Notes: generated by a model from the letters alone, not told the origin. 64,000 bases of DNA from Adiantum capillus-veneris (GCA_014529385.2 CM043965.1:62577933-62641932); one strand, 5' to 3'. Positions 9,989-23,117 are shown, numbered from the stretch's first letter. Made by a program: numbers and translations.

Positions 9989-11065
9989 ATGGCACCCAAA
10001 CCCAGCCATGGCCGAAAACCATCCTACCACATTGATCCTATCCCTGAGGAGTCAGAAAGAGATTCTGATCCCAAGAATGAACAAGTAACTGACATTGAGG
10101 CTCAGGAGGAGCACAGTCATGCTGATGAGGCAAAGGACTCTCAGCATTCTAGTCAGTCCAGAAGAAGAAGGGTTGAAAGGGAAAAACGCAAGGCCAAGAG
10201 TTCTCGGACCATACAGAGGGACGAAGGAGCCAAAGGCAGTAAAGGAAGTTGCCATAGTTCCAGTAGAAAAGCCAGGGAGGAAACAGAAACTGAGACGGAG
10301 GCAGAAATTAATTGGGATGCAGACACAGACCATTATAAGAAAGCTTCAAAAAGGAGTCAGGACCCCAAGGTGAGAAGAGGAAGAAATGATGCTGATAGAC
10401 ATGATTACACATCTTCATTGAATTTTTTTTTTCCCGTGTTCAAAGGGGGAAAGAAGGATGACCCGGATGTTCATATCCAAGCCTTTAAGCAATATGTTGA
10501 GTTAAAAAATATTGATGAAGATGACTGGGGTGAATACTTTTTGCAAACATTAAAGGAGGCAGCAAAGAAATGGTACTACCATTACCCGGCTTGCGACCTC
10601 AGATCATATAATAAACTGCTTAAAGCTTTCCGACTGGAATATTCAGACAACAAAGGAGATGAGAATATACTGTGTGAACTGGATAAGATAAAGCAGAGAA
10701 AATTGACAGTCAGAAGTTATGTTGAGAAAATCAAGGAACTGACTAGACAACTGCAGGATCCACCATCTCAAAAGCAGTTGCGAGCATGGTTTTTGAATGG
10801 TTTTCACAGTAAGAAGCTTAGGAAACAGGAGGTGCCAGCACCAACAAAGAAATTCAATGATTTGGTGCAGCGAGCCCTGAAGCTAGAACAACCAGCTAGG
10901 AAGGAAAAGAGTCATAAGAAGAGGAGGACTAGTAGTAGCAGTACTTCTACTGAAGATTTTGATTCCAGTAGAGCCTCCAATAGTTCTGAAAGTAGCTCAG
11001 ATGAAAAGACCAAAGATAAGCTTAAGAAGGGATCTTGGTCTAGGAAGATTGAAGAGATGGCCTAG
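9989..11065 (+). CDS. gag: Gypsy-1 Gag, capsid part
   Basis: The frame is open from 9944; MAPKPSHGRKPSYHIDPIPEE at 9989 is the more natural start. The N-terminal ~140 residues are charged (Lys/Arg/Glu/Ser-rich). A retrotransposon Gag capsid domain follows, with FPVFKGGKKDDPDVHIQAF, a KKWYYHYP block and FLNGFHSKKLR, then a Ser-rich tail ending in TAG at 11063. This is the structural shell protein. The zinc knuckles lie downstream in another frame, so the original Gag was longer. Confidence 0.85.
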   Translation: MAPKPSHGRKPSYHIDPIPEESERDSDPKNEQVTDIEAQEEHSHADEAKDSQHSSQSRRRRVEREKRKAKSSRTIQRDEGAKGSKGSCHSSSRKAREETETETEAEINWDADTDHYKKASKRSQDPKVRRGRNDADRHDYTSSLNFFFPVFKGGKKDDPDVHIQAFKQYVELKNIDEDDWGEYFLQTLKEAAKKWYYHYPACDLRSYNKLLKAFRLEYSDNKGDENILCELDKIKQRKLTVRSYVEKIKELTRQLQDPPSQKQLRAWFLNGFHSKKLRKQEVPAPTKKFNDLVQRALKLEQPARKEKSHKKRRTSSSSTSTEDFDSSRASNSSESSSDEKTKDKLKKGSWSRKIEEMA

Positions 11066-11795
11066 CAAATTGCTGAAATTAGCCAGACCAGACAACCGGT
11101 AAGAAGAATGGAAACCTGGTGTTCAAAGTGTAAATCTAAAAGACCATGTTTCAAATGAATGCCCACAGTGTACTTATTGCACAGCCTATGGCCATCTATG
11201 GAACAACTGTGGTATTCGAATTCATCATTTCAAGAAGGGAAAAGATTTGTCGGTGGTGGCATTTACCAATGTTGAACCAGTAAGGGTGGAAACTACCAGT
11301 GCTTCTTAAGAAGAGAAACCACGTATCAGTGGTACTAGTACAGGGCACGACAGATACCAAGGGGGTACTAGCTAGGGCCGAGGACGTGGTAATTTCCAGA
11401 GTCGAAGCCTGGATTGCTATACTTGTGGTAAGTATGGGCATTTCGCGGCTCAGTGTCCAGACACACCTGCGACTACGGATACCGAGGCAAAGGTTCCAGA
11501 ACCAGTTCCTGTACAAGCAGTTACACGAAGTAAAGGGGTGGTAATTGAGGAAATTCCAGAAAATCCAGCAAAACCAGTCACTCTTGAAAGTAGCAAATGG
11601 GCTCAGCAGAGAGAGGTATGGAAGGCCAAGGGTAAAGAAAAGGTGGTTGATGAATGGCAGGAGTAGAGAGAACTAGCGGCGAAAATCACGAAGGATTTAG
11701 CCAAGAGGCTGCCAGAGCAGCCAGAGAGTTCTGACGCCCATGTCATTCAAAAGATACATGCCCAGTGTCTGAGACACCACAACCATATCAATTAA
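11066..11795 (+). pseudogene. gag: Gypsy-1 Gag C-terminus with two CCHC zinc knuckles
   Basis: In a different frame from the capsid ORF are CTYCTAYGHLWNNC (11169-11210) and CYTCGKYGHFAAQC (11415-11456), both CX2CX4HX4C nucleic-acid-binding knuckles. Stops near 11307, 11374 and 11665 break the frame. The frame change relative to 9989-11065 implies at least one indel near 11100. Confidence 0.8.
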
Positions 11796-12149
11796 ATCCG
11801 GGATACCTGAGACCATGTTGGCTGCAGTACAAGGACTGATGGAAGAGTTGGGAATTGATAAAGGAGCTGAAAGAACTAAAATAAAGAATGGTATTTGAAG
11901 ATACTACCAGTTCTTCAAGTTCTGATAACAACCCTGATCATGATGAGAAAGAGGAAATTCATGTCAGGATTTGTGATAGAATTCAGAAACTCACTGTGGA
12001 GTTAGAGGACATTAGAAGAACTTTGCTTGAACAGTGAAATTCATCAGACAGCGAATGAAGGCTGAGGCAGAGGCCAGATCAGTTGACTTGGTGATTGTCA
12101 GAGATGATGAAGTGTTGGTGATTCATGTTGATTACAAAGTTCGAAAATA

Positions 12150-12522
12150 GTGGTAACCACTATCGAGCGTCATACTAGATGGAGGAGCAGGGGTAAACAT
12201 TCTGGGAGAACATCTTCAGCAAAGGATGGGAATTACAAACCTGAAACCAGAACCTTTCAAAGTTTGAATGGCGGATCATCGAGTGGTGCAGGCAACTGGT
12301 ATGATAGAGAGTATGCAGATAAGAGTGGGCAAAGAAAAGTTCAAAGCTATTTTCCTAGTACTAGATGTGCAAGGAGCGTATGGGATGCTATTGGGACGCC
12401 CATGGCTACGAACGGCACGGGTTGTTCATGACTATGCTAATCAGACTTTGACAATACAAGGGGCCAGTGGTGCAAAATCCAGATTCAGACTAATAACATT
12501 AGAAGTTGGAAAAAGGAATTGA
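12150..12522 (+). pseudogene. Gypsy-1 retropepsin
   Basis: The active-site motif LDGGAGVNI (about 12175-12202) is followed by a TGA where a Trp codon would be expected (before MADHRVVQ at 12268). The distal flap and MLLGRPWLRTARVVHDY block come after it. These are the D-[ST]-G-A and ILGRPWL signatures of retroviral-type aspartic proteases. The Ser/Thr of the active site is Gly here. Confidence 0.8.
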
Positions 12523-14398
12523 GACCCAAAGAGCTTTGCCAGAAGTATAAGGTGAAGAAAATTGAGAGAATGTTAGCAGTTATGAGTATTTTTCCATTAA
12601 CAGAGATAGATCTCAATGCAGTTTTACTGAACAAAGATCAAGCTGAAAAACAAAAGAAACAATTTCCATACCAGTTCACTGAACTGAATTCAGGAGAACG
12701 TCCAGTTCAGCTAACTGGAAGGCCAGAAGAACCAGTTTATTTCAGCACACCAGTAGAACAAGCACACTTTGGAGGAGCTACTCAAAATCAGAATAGTAAT
12801 TTAGAGCTCAGAGGATCGTCTTGGGATTACGCCGAGGAAACCAAGAGAAAGGGCGGAGGGCCTAACTGGTTGCTTCCAGATGATCAGGAGATAGAGGAAT
12901 GGAATTTGGGGTATGAGGAAAACCCTAGATTGATCAAGGTCAATAAACATCTGAAAGAGAAGGCACGACATATTTTCCAGGACTATAAAGATGTATTCGC
13001 ATGGGAACATACTGATCTCAAAGGAGTGGATCCGGAGGTCTGTCAACATCGAATACCACTGAAACCAGATGCTAGACCAGTACGACTACAGCGATATCGA
13101 ATGAATCCAAATTATGCTAAGAAGGTCAAGGAAGAGATTGACAACCTTCTAAAAGCTGGGTTCATTATGAAGTAGCCAGTAGTGATTGGTTGTTTCCTAT
13201 TGTGGTTGTGCCCAAGAAGAATGGGAAGTTGAGAGTATGTGTGGATTATAGGAAATTGAACGCTCAAACCATTAAGGATCCATTTCCATTACCCTTCACA
13301 GATATGTTACTTGATGAAATTGTAGGGTATAAGATGTATAGATTTATGGATGGTTATAGTGGCTATAACCAGTTACAGATTGCTCCTGATGATCGGGGTA
13401 AGACCACTTTTATTACGGAGTGGGGAGCATTTATGTATCTGGTAATGCCATTTGGCCTTTGCAATGCACCAACCGCTTTTCAACAATGTATGATGGAAAT
13501 ATTCAGTGAATTTCTTCATCGATTCCTCGCCATATTTATGGATGACTTCAATGTATATTCAACAAAGGAACAACATTTACTATTTCTGGAGATGGTTTTT
13601 AAGCGCTGTCAGGAAAAGCGGATTTGTCTGAATCCATTCAAATATGTCTTCTTAGTCTGGAAAGGACAACTATTGGGACATGTGGTGTCCAAAAATGGAA
13701 TAGAAATGGCCAATGACAAGATCCAGTGCGTTCAACAGGCCAAAGCGCTTAGAAATGCATCAAAATTAAGTTCTTTCTTGGGATATATTAATTTTTATAG
13801 AAGATTTGTGCACAAGTTTGCTTCCCAAGCATTACCATTGTATAAACTTACAAAGAAAACCAGCAAGTTCAGTTGGACTGCTGAATGTGAGGAAAGTTTT
13901 CAGAAATTAAAGAATGCCATCTTCAGTAAACTAGTTCTTCGACAACCGAATTGGGATGTCATTTTTCATGTACATGTGGATGCTTCGGGACTGGCTATGG
14001 GAGCAATACTAGCTGAGCCAGAAGGAAGAACTGATTATCCAGTATACTTTGCCAATCGCAGGTTCAGTCAGGCTGAACAAGCGTATACAACTACTGAAAG
14101 AGAAGCCTTAGGGATGGTTTTTAGTGCTACTAAATTCAGACATTATTTGTTGGGCAAGCTGTTTCATTTCTATGTGGATCATCAAGCCTTATTATTTTTT
14201 ATCAATAAATTCATTATTCAAGGCAGGCTGATACGGTGGATGATGTTCCTTATGGAATTTGAATTTCGTATTTTCCATAAACCTAGCAAAAACCATTGTG
14301 GTGTTCATTTCCTGTCTAGGAGTACGGAGGGCTACTCTGAGGTGTCTTTAAGAGACGAGCCAGTAGATGCAGAATTATTTCAGCTAGAAGTGGCATAA
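12519..14398 (+). pseudogene. pol: Gypsy-1 reverse transcriptase and RNase H
   Basis: Residues upstream of the fingers (DYKDVFAWEHTDLKGVDPEV) lead into NYAKKVKEEIDNLLKAGFI. A frameshift at 13175-13190 follows, and then FPIVVVPKKNGKLRVCVDYR, DGYSGYNQLQIAPDDRGKTT, MPFGLCNAPTAFQ and the catalytic FMDDF (about 13536). RNase H follows with HVDASGLAMGAIL, TTTEREALGMV and YVDHQALLFF. The ORF from 13190 is 402 codons long with no internal stop. The frameshift in the fingers is the main lesion. Confidence 0.92.
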
Positions 14399-15756
14399 TC
14401 AATTGATCCAGAATTGTATGAAGTATATCAGTTTCTGTCTAAGGGTGGGTTCCCAGATGACTGGACTCAGAATCAGAAGAAGGCTCTGGTTCTTAAAAGT
14501 CTAAAGTTCACTATCATTGGTGGCTCACTTTATAGATTCGGTGTCGATGGGATTCTTCGCCGATGTGTGCCTATGGAGGGTAGAATGCAAGTTATATCAG
14601 AGGCACATAATGGGGAATCTGGTGGACATTTTTCTGCTGATATTACTTTCAAGAAGATTCTGCAAGCTGGTTTGTGGTGGCAGACTTTAATATCTGATGT
14701 CAGAAGCTTTTGTAAAACATGTGATATATGCCAAAGAATGGGCAGACCCACAGCAACAGATATGACTCCTTCAACACCAGTCCAGCCACTGGGTGTGTTC
14801 ATGAAATGGGGTCTGGATTTTATGGGTCCATTCAAGAAGATTACTCAAAGGAAGAATAGGTATATATTGATGGCTACCTGTTATGTGACCAAGTGAGTAA
14901 AAGCTAAGGCTCTTCCCGACGACACAACAAAATCCACTGCTAGGTTTCTATTTGAGATTATTGTCTACCGATACGGATGTCCTGTGGAGATTGTGTCACA
15001 CCAAGGTACACACTTTATAAATGAGACTATGGATATTCTCATGCATATGCTTTCAGTCAAGCACCGAAAATCAACACCATATTATCCTAGATGCAGTGGG
15101 CAAGCTGAAAGCAGCAACAAGACTATCATGACTATCCTCACCAAGATTGTGCAGAAAAAGCCAGAGCAGTGGGACTTGAAACTTCAAACTGCTCTATGGG
15201 CATATAGAACAGCTTATAAGGTCACTACGGGGTTAACACCATTTAGAATGGTGTATGGCATTGAAGCTGTTGTACCTATGGAATTTGTCATACCCAATCT
15301 CAGCATGGCAGTAGAGCATGGCTTGGATTTTAATCACAATCTAAAAAAGAGACTGGAGGAGCTAACACAGCTAGATGAGTTGAGGCAGAGGGCTATGCTG
15401 GAACAATAAATTGTTCAGCAAAGAAGAAAACACTGGCATGATAGACGAATTAAGGTCAGGGAGTTTCAGAAAGGCGATCTGGTTCTCCTTATCAATCAAA
15501 ACTAGGCCCTAAGAAACCGAACTTAAAGATAGCTTGGACAGGACGATTTGAAGTTGATTGGGTGTTCTCAAATGGCACGGTAAGGTTGAAAGATTTGTCT
15601 AGATTACTGTTTCCAGGGGTATATAATGGAGCCAAAATCAAGCTCTATTATTCAGAAGAAGCCAAAGAAACTTTTCGGGAAAGGGGTACTGATGGTCTGG
15701 GAACGGAAGACCAGGAAATTCCAGAATCAGCTATTTTAGGTCTTTTTCATGTATAG
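14399..15756 (+). pseudogene. pol: Gypsy-1 integrase, second catalytic Asp replaced by His
   Basis: The HHCC finger is intact (AHNGESGGH ... CKTCDIC, about 14600-14740), and the first catalytic Asp lies in KWGLDFMGP. A TGA at 14894 replaces the Trp of VTKW. The second catalytic position reads VSHQGTHF (about 14993) where the family has SDxGTHF, so Asp has become His. The catalytic Glu is kept in GQAESSNK. More stops at 15407 and 15503 precede a C-terminal remnant ending at 15756. Confidence 0.88.
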
Positions 15757-15807
15757 CCAGTTCCAGAGCCATTCAAAAAGTCAAAACAGTACCAGTACGA
15801 CCAAACT

Positions 15808-17176
15808 ATGTCCATACCAAAAACAGAAAAGTATGGAAACCAATATCAGTTCTTATGGGAACAACGGTCGGAAGGACTATCAGTTGTAATCATTTCAAAG
15901 ACAAGAGAGAGTTTTGTCCAATGCATGTCTGCCACGTCACTTGCGGTGCACAAAACTCTAGGAATAGTAAGTGGTGGAGCTTTTATGGCGCGAACGCGTA
16001 TAACAGTGAGGCAAGTAAGCGTTTTTCCTCACAAATCTCTTGCACGACACTTGTCTATAATTGTTCATTCGCCATCGCCAAGCTCTGAAGTTTCCTCACT
16101 ACAGCCGCAAACTTCTTCATATGCAGAGACTGTGGATTGCTGCTTATCCTTGCTAGCCACACCAGGATACGGGTTTGACGAATCAAGTAAGTCCTCTTCT
16201 TCTTCGTATATTGATTCATCGTCTTCACGGTGTATGGGTAGGAAGAAAATGTCCGAGAAGATGCAGGAAACTATAGAAGAAACCCAAGCCCTTATTGTTG
16301 TTGCAAAAGCAACTCTTCCGCTTATTCCTCACAGTAAAATACAGAGATATGTGTTTACTGAGTGAGCCGAGGCCTTACTTAGACTATGGAATTTGCATGT
16401 GGTTGTGCAAGCCACAAGGATAGAGTTTGACACAGCTATTATAAGGCAAGTTCTGGATTCGTTCAATGCTGAAGACGAAAGTGCTATGGTCTATGGTAGG
16501 AAAGTGTCAGTCACTCCAGAAAATATTGCTTTCGCATTCCAAATGCCAAATGGGCCATAAGCCATAGGTGGCAACTGCAGAGCAAATCAGTGCAGCCTTG
16601 AAAGAAGATGATGCTGCCAAAAAGAAACAAAAAGCCAGTGCACAAGGGGTTCCATTAGCAGGTCTGGACATTCCTGCTACTTACCGCTTTGTAGCTGAAG
16701 GTGTGAGTCTTAAAAACAATCCGACTTATGTGTCAGAGAAGCTATTTGCTATGCTCATAGCAAAAACATTGGACTCTACAGTTTCTATCAATCCCTATCA
16801 GACATTGTCACATAATGTGCTTCAACAGACTACCAAGTTGAAGTCTCAGAATGTCTTCAAAGCTTGGTATGTTTGGCAGTTTCTTTATTGGGCATTTGCT
16901 CCAGACGCCCATGCCCAGGTAAGAACGTCTTGGAGCCAGAAGCCATTTCCAGTTCCCAGCAATGTGGATTTATCATCAGATGAAGAATCCCCAGAAAACC
17001 AGTTAGCTCTCACTGGACAAAAGAGAAAGGCCACACAAGAGGAAGTTGGCAATTCTAAAAGACCAAGGACGACACTGACTAAAAGCACTACTGTTCTTAA
17101 GCAGTTAGAAAGTCAAATGCAAACAGTGTCTATTGAAAAGACTCCAACCAGCCAAAATGAACAACCTCTAGTCTAG
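15808..17176 (+). pseudogene. Gypsy-1 extra ORF 1, similar to plant retroelement-associated domain
   Basis: The first part (15808-16365) is Ser-rich and ends in TGA. The same frame continues with RIEFDTAIIRQVLDSFNAED, then VYGRKVSVTPENIAFAFQMP, to a TAA near 16558. A frame change leads into 16568-17176, which ends in a basic RKATQEEVGNSKRPR stretch. The G-R-K-V-S-x-T-P-E-x-I-A...P-N-G block resembles the conserved segment of the putative plant transposon protein domain found in Athila/Tat-type elements. No signal peptide or membrane helix supports an envelope role. Confidence 0.55.
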
Positions 17177-17829
17177 ACCACGGGTGGAGTCAGCTAGTCA
17201 GCAGGGCAAATTTCAGCAACCACCAGTACAGGACAAGACCAGTCAGATAGGGCTAGTGTTGAGCAGCCAGTAGATTAGACTGATAAGGGAAAAGGACGAA
17301 CACCTTAAAGTCCACTTTGAAAGGTTTCCATACCTTATAGTGAAGCAGCCCTGCGGTTAACTAAGAAAGACAGGTTACAGCAGCTGCAGACTCATCCTCT
17401 CAAAGGACGTCTACTTCTGCATAAATCTAATTATTCTACATTACCATATATGCCTCCTGTCACGATTTATGAGCCAACTGCCTGTGACCTGGTCACAATG
17501 AAGAATGGATGTTCTGTACTTATTCAGTCATCTTAGAACACTATTGTGAATCCTTAGGACAAATGCTGGATGCTTCAGTGTCAGATGATGAATTAACCAC
17601 GATAAAAACTGAACTGAAGCAGGCTAAGCAGCAGATTGAAAAGCTGGATCAGGAGAGAGCAACCCAGACCCTGTGCCACAGTATCATTGAAACTCAGTCA
17701 GCTAGAAGGCTTTCTAATCAACGAGCAAGGAAAATCGAGCAAAGCCAATTTTCGAGCAAATATGAGAAACACCCTTGACAAATTGATGCAAGTGCAAACT
17801 ATATTGAAGAGAATAATCATGTCATGCTA

Positions 17830-20800
17830 GATTCAATTAGCACCTCAACGCAAAAGAGTCGTAGATCTTTCTTTCTCTGGCTTTTTTTTCATTGCACCTC
17901 GAAAGTACACAGTACAAACCGCAAACCAATTAGCATTAGCCTCATCTACCATGAAACCCCTAAATTCTAGATTTTCAAATCCTAAATCTAGCACTATCCA
18001 GTTGAGCATCTTCCAAAACTTGATATGAGCATGCCTATTCTCCACTGTAAACTCGCATATAGCCAAAGTTAAAATCTCTCTAATGTAAGGATCATAAACG
18101 TGGGTAGAAAACGTGCATACCATCCAACAAAAAGCATTTCATGTTAAAACCTTATAGAAGTACAAAGGCTTTAGGCGTTGACCTTTTTCTAGGCTTTTCT
18201 AGGCTAATGGGCATGCTCATTTTCATTAAGACAAGTAGGTTAAGTGCTCTTTTTGGCTAATGGCATGTTCTCTTTTAAAGCCAATGGGCATGTTATTTTT
18301 TTAGGAAAAATTATCAAAATACCCCTCTAATTTGTGGAAATTCCCAAAATACTGTTGAATCTATTTTCTTGGGATTGTTCAAGATTTTCTAACCTTTATT
18401 CCTTTTAACAATTGAGATTTGTTTTTGAGTGCTTAGCATGTAATTTATCACAAATTACCTCGCAAAAAAAGACAATTACGTCTAAAAATAATGAAGCAAT
18501 TCAATTCCAAAGCCTACATAACCAACTCGGATTCTGATTTTAGCATCTTGTATTGATAGACAATCAGCCTTCTTAATAAAGTTACAATTTTTTTTATATT
18601 TGGAGAAATCTAATATCACAAACAGGGGTATTTTGGGAATTTTGGAAAACTTGAAGGGCATTCTGGGAATTTATGAAAAAATATTGGGGATATTTTGAGA
18701 ATATTTGATGTTTGAGGTGTATTTTGGTAATTTTCCCTATTCTTTAATCGAACACGTCGATCAAGAGCGGACTGGTGACTCGCAAGTTGCGACAGTAATT
18801 GACATCGAGGGAGCCTGGATGAGCAGCTTATTAGAGCTCTCACTTGGCATGGCGCTGATGAATTTGCCATCGAGCGTGTGTAGTTGGAGAGCTATACACA
18901 TGGAGGTTTGTTAAGCTGAAGCATCCAATCAACTGGGAGGACACAACGTGTGTGAATGACGAGGCGTAGTAGATTATATTATGGCTACTTTTCTTTGGTG
19001 CCCTAGGTTGCGACAGCATGTACAACAAGATATCTCGCAAGGGTCATGATGTAGAAGTTTGCAGTAGCGAGTTGAACGTGGGCACTGTGTGCAGCAAGTT
19101 GGGCATGGAAATTGGTACCTGATGTTGCTAGCCACTAACGATTTTCAATGAGAAAGATTGTAGAGCCACCCATGTGCACATGATCGTTCTTGCAAATTTT
19201 GACGCATTAACAAGGATACTAGAATTCTATCTGAGCAGCAGTTCTCGGGTTCATTTCCTTCTTGGTGTTTTTTATTCTTGTAGGTTTTTTGGTATTCAAA
19301 CGACTTTGCGTTGCAAGTGCCCTTGTGAAACCTATTCAAACCAGTCTGCGTCGCCGTGGACTGGTTCCAACAGGTTCAACACTCTATACAAGTAGGTCGT
19401 CAGCAAGCTAGACACAACATGATTTTTGTTTTATTCTAACAGGCAGTACATATGGCCCTGGTACAAACTAGTCCGCGCCGGCGTGGATTGGTTTCAGCAT
19501 TGGGCAGCGCCACCGTCCGGCAGCAGCGGCAGATACGCTATGTGTTGTGCAATTTTGTTTTTTTTAATGAAATTGGCTTCTTGGCTATATATGAGTCACA
19601 TTGATAACATGCGTTGCATGTACAAGAGGCATTAGTTTTCAACCCATGCTGAGCACTAAATAAACCCCCATCGAGTCTAACTGAGGCTTCGTGCACAACC
19701 GACCCTTGCAATATGATCACCTAACGCAGGTGAGGAAACTACCACGTGTCAACCACTAGTGACTGGCCGATTTGGAGATGCAAGTCGAAATCAGCGTGCA
19801 GGTGAGAATATGTTGCATTGATGAGTGTACATAGCACTACAAATGGCCAAAACCTACACCTCTCCAAGCTCGCTCCCTATGCAATAATCAATGTTGTCGA
19901 TGTCCACAATTGTTGCGCATGTGTTATGGAATATTTCACCGGTGTAGTTTGGAAAACTCTACCCATTTGGACGGAGTTACACCAACTAGGCATGGCTAGC
20001 CCCTTCCTGAATTTGCAAACCCCTTTCCAATTTGTAAAATCGGGGTCAATCCCCTCCCATGCAAAATTCCTCTTATATTAACAAAAATCTTTGGGCATGC
20101 TGGAGAAGCCATATATTTGCTGAAATGGGTCCAATTTAATACATTCATTGATTATTAATACATTTACATTAATGTGTTCACGTTATTGGCCAATTGAAAG
20201 TGTATGTCTCATTCACAAAGAACTTAAATATTGAAACGATGAGGGCATTAAAGTATTTAGTCCAACAACTGATCGTCGTTCCCAAAAATGCGGAAGGGCT
20301 TCTTTGACTCTTGGTCCTCTTTGTAGTGTGATCAAGTCAATTTAGGGTCTATTACCAAAGATTTTGATGATTCCAATAATCATGTTGATGAGAGTGAAAT
20401 TACAGACATTGGTTGGGTTCACTTGTTGAAGATCCATAGACAGATAGGTAAGAATGCTTTGATGATTCCAATAATCATGTTGATGAGAGTGAAATTACAG
20501 ACATTGGTTTGGTTCACTTGTTGAAGATCCATAGACAGATAGGTAAGAATGCTTTCAATGTTCAGCTGTGGAGAAGAAAGTTGGGCTACTCTTCAGAAAT
20601 TGAATATGATTGCACTTCAGAATGATCCCATAGAAAACAAAATCCTATGATTATCTTTAATGGAGGCTAGGAAGATCACAAGTTCCATCGGTGGGTGTCT
20701 CAAAGGCCGTTTGATTTCCTATTATACTTACTAATGTAGATACTTTGCTCATCTTTTGTGCATGAGCCACATTGTAGCCATGCCTATGCTTGCATATTCT

Positions 20801-20985
20801 TGGGCTCATGGCCGCAGGGATGCATGTATCCATCGACCATGCATCATCACAGTGTTATCACACTTATTATGTTTGTTTTCCCTTATCACATTTGAAAATC
20901 TCTTATTCAAAAATGAATTTATTGAGGGATTTGCTCGTTTTTTTCGTCGTTGGGGAAAACTCGCTTACCATCTTGTAGGACCCGT
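17830..20985. other. Probable insertion inside Gypsy-1 extra ORF 2
   Basis: This stretch is AT-rich with no retroelement motifs and splits a coiled-coil ORF. I could not define clean ends, terminal inverted repeats or a target duplication. Within it, 18180-18330 repeats a GGCTAATGG/GGGCATG theme several times, and 20366-20555 is a tandem duplication. No gene is recognised. Confidence 0.4.
20366..20555 (+). repeat. 95-bp tandem duplication (two units)
   Basis: Units 20366-20460 and 20461-20555 begin GATGATTCCAATAATCATGT and differ at one base (GGTTGGG versus GGTTTGG). This indicates a recent duplication. Confidence 0.95.
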
Positions 20986-23100
20986 CAGCTAGGACCATTC
21001 AACAATTAGAAAATAAGTTATCCAGGGTGGAGTCTGAGACACGGATCCTGAGGGAAGAAAAGGCAGAAGCTGAAAGGGTTGCAGAGAGATTTGAAACTCT
21101 GTTGAGAATGAAGCGAGTTGATTTCAACTCATTGCTGACTAGTCGTACGGCTTTGAAAGCCACATTAACGGAAAGATACATCTATAATAATCTAAATGAG
21201 ATATTAAATCTAGAAGGGAATGCTGTTTTCAATATGGATAATTTGAGGACTCTCATGGAGACAATGTAGAGTGATTTGCAAGACAAACTCTCTCAATATA
21301 ATAGCGCTCTGGCAAATCAAGCTATCCTTGATTATATTGAACAACAGAACAACCTTGAGGAGGATGATGATAAGGCAGAAGAAGAAGAAGAGAAGGAGGA
21401 TGAATCAGAAGAAGGGCATGATGATGATGACTCTCCTCCATCTCCACCTTCAGGACCTGGTACTGGTGGAGCGGGGGCTACAGGAGGGAATCGGTAAAAG
21501 ACAGACCAACCAGACCAGCAATCAGGTGACCAACAGTCGCAGGTGGGAGATCAACAACCTAGCAACGCTAGGAATTCACCGGTACACCAGTCATGGATGA
21601 CAAAGGGAAAGGCAAAGCTATGACTGAGATTCTAACAAGTGATGAGAGACATTCATTACAGCTCATCACGTTGAACAAGAGACTAAGACATCAGCGGGCT
21701 CCTATAACCAGGATGTATCTAGAGGATGATGATCTTATCATTGATATGGAGCGATTTTAGCGACTATATGTCGGCGCTAGGGAAATGGTTCAACATTGGA
21801 AATCAACTGCTTTCCATGATCAGGAGGCGTGCTAATTGCCTGAGCATCCTAGTACAATACAATTGCTAGAGAGAGTGCCTGAATGGATACTAATTGCTGA
21901 TGAGAAAGTAGTTAATCCACATTGGCAGTGGCATTTTACTACAGATTGTCATTCCCTAGCCATTGAATTAGAGCTCTTGCTGGGGAATAAGCCGACATAT
22001 AAATGTATGAAAGATGTCAGAAGTCAATTAAAAGAGGTCTTAGTGCAAATGCAGATTGCTAGGGGAGTTTTGGATCAGAGGATGCAAGTGATTCTTGAAG
22101 ATCAGACTACCACCAGCAAGGGACCTCAAACTCAAATGACAGTAGGAGAACAGGCAACCGCTCTCTAGAGATTATTTGAGCTGGTTAAAGTTACCAGAAA
22201 GATGATGTAGCAGGAGAACCACGCTGTCCTTAATCTTCTAGAGTTTGTATTTGATTTCCCAGTTCTCCTGTATGCTTTACCAACAAGAGAAGCGGAGCTG
22301 CCGAGGTTTTTTCCAACACTATATCCTCAACATACAGAACCAGTAGATCGGCTCACATACTATAAGATTACTGATGATCTTCAGGATTGGTATGAGCGAT
22401 CGATTGTGGAATGGAAAATCTGGCTAGCACTATTAGTGATGCTCTTCAATTAAATGATTTCTAGGAATTAAGAGATGAGGTGCAGAGGATCAAGCTGTGT
22501 ATGGGACAATGGAAAATCCAAATTAAAGGTCTCACTAAGATCACAAACCAGCTGCTGCAACTCACTGTTGAGTCCTCTAAAGTTCCTGAAAAGGACATTA
22601 CGGCTAAACCAGGCCTAGGACCACAGTATAGAGAGATGGTTGAGATTCTCTTTGAAGCTAGGATCAAAACAAATTAGCATCTTCCAGAAGGATGGATCCA
22701 TACAGCTTCGCATTGTCACAAATTGGCCATAACTCGTCTAATAGGCAGACGCAAGCTCTATGATCCCAACACCAAAACTTATCATCCTCTCACGCCTTAT
22801 GAAGTCGATATTCAGAATCAGATGGTGGATTTTCCCAGTCAGGTGTTGGTATCTCTTTGGTTGGACACCCATGGAATTACAATTATAGGGGTGTCAAGCA
22901 CTCAACAAGCATGAAATATGGCATAAAGCTAGCAATACCACAATAGCCAGAAATGTCAGAAGGCTACGCTCATGGGGAACATAGGCCGACTCACGAGGAA
23001 CATCGGCCAACTCAGCAAGCAGGCAAAGAGCTTCCTCAAAACTTCAGAAGGATCAGCCGATGGATATTTTTCCAAAAATTTTGGAGTCTTACCAAAATTC

Positions 23101-23117
23101 AAGAAAGGAGGGAAGGA
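23101..23117 (+). other. Polypurine tract of Gypsy-1
   Basis: AAGAAAGGAGGGAAGGA directly precedes the TGTAGATGG start of the 3' LTR, as expected for the plus-strand primer. Confidence 0.9.

Larger units (their letters stand above)
17509..22677 (+). pseudogene. Gypsy-1 extra ORF 2, coiled-coil and acidic, interrupted
   Basis: Part one (17509 to about 17830) is heptad-like (ELKQAKQQIEKLDQE). Similar coiled-coil coding resumes at about 20994 (TIQQLENKLSRVESETRI). It reaches a TAG at 21267 and then an acidic Glu/Asp run (21355-21430) before a Gly/Pro-rich end at 21497. Further open stretches at 21836-22168 and 22480-22677 look like continuation of the same protein. The 3.2 kb between 17830 and 20985 does not read as part of it. 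Function is unknown. Confidence 0.5.

Noticed and set aside
15808-17176. An envelope-like gene in Gypsy-1
   Set aside because: The ORFs show no signal peptide, transmembrane helix or cleavage motif.
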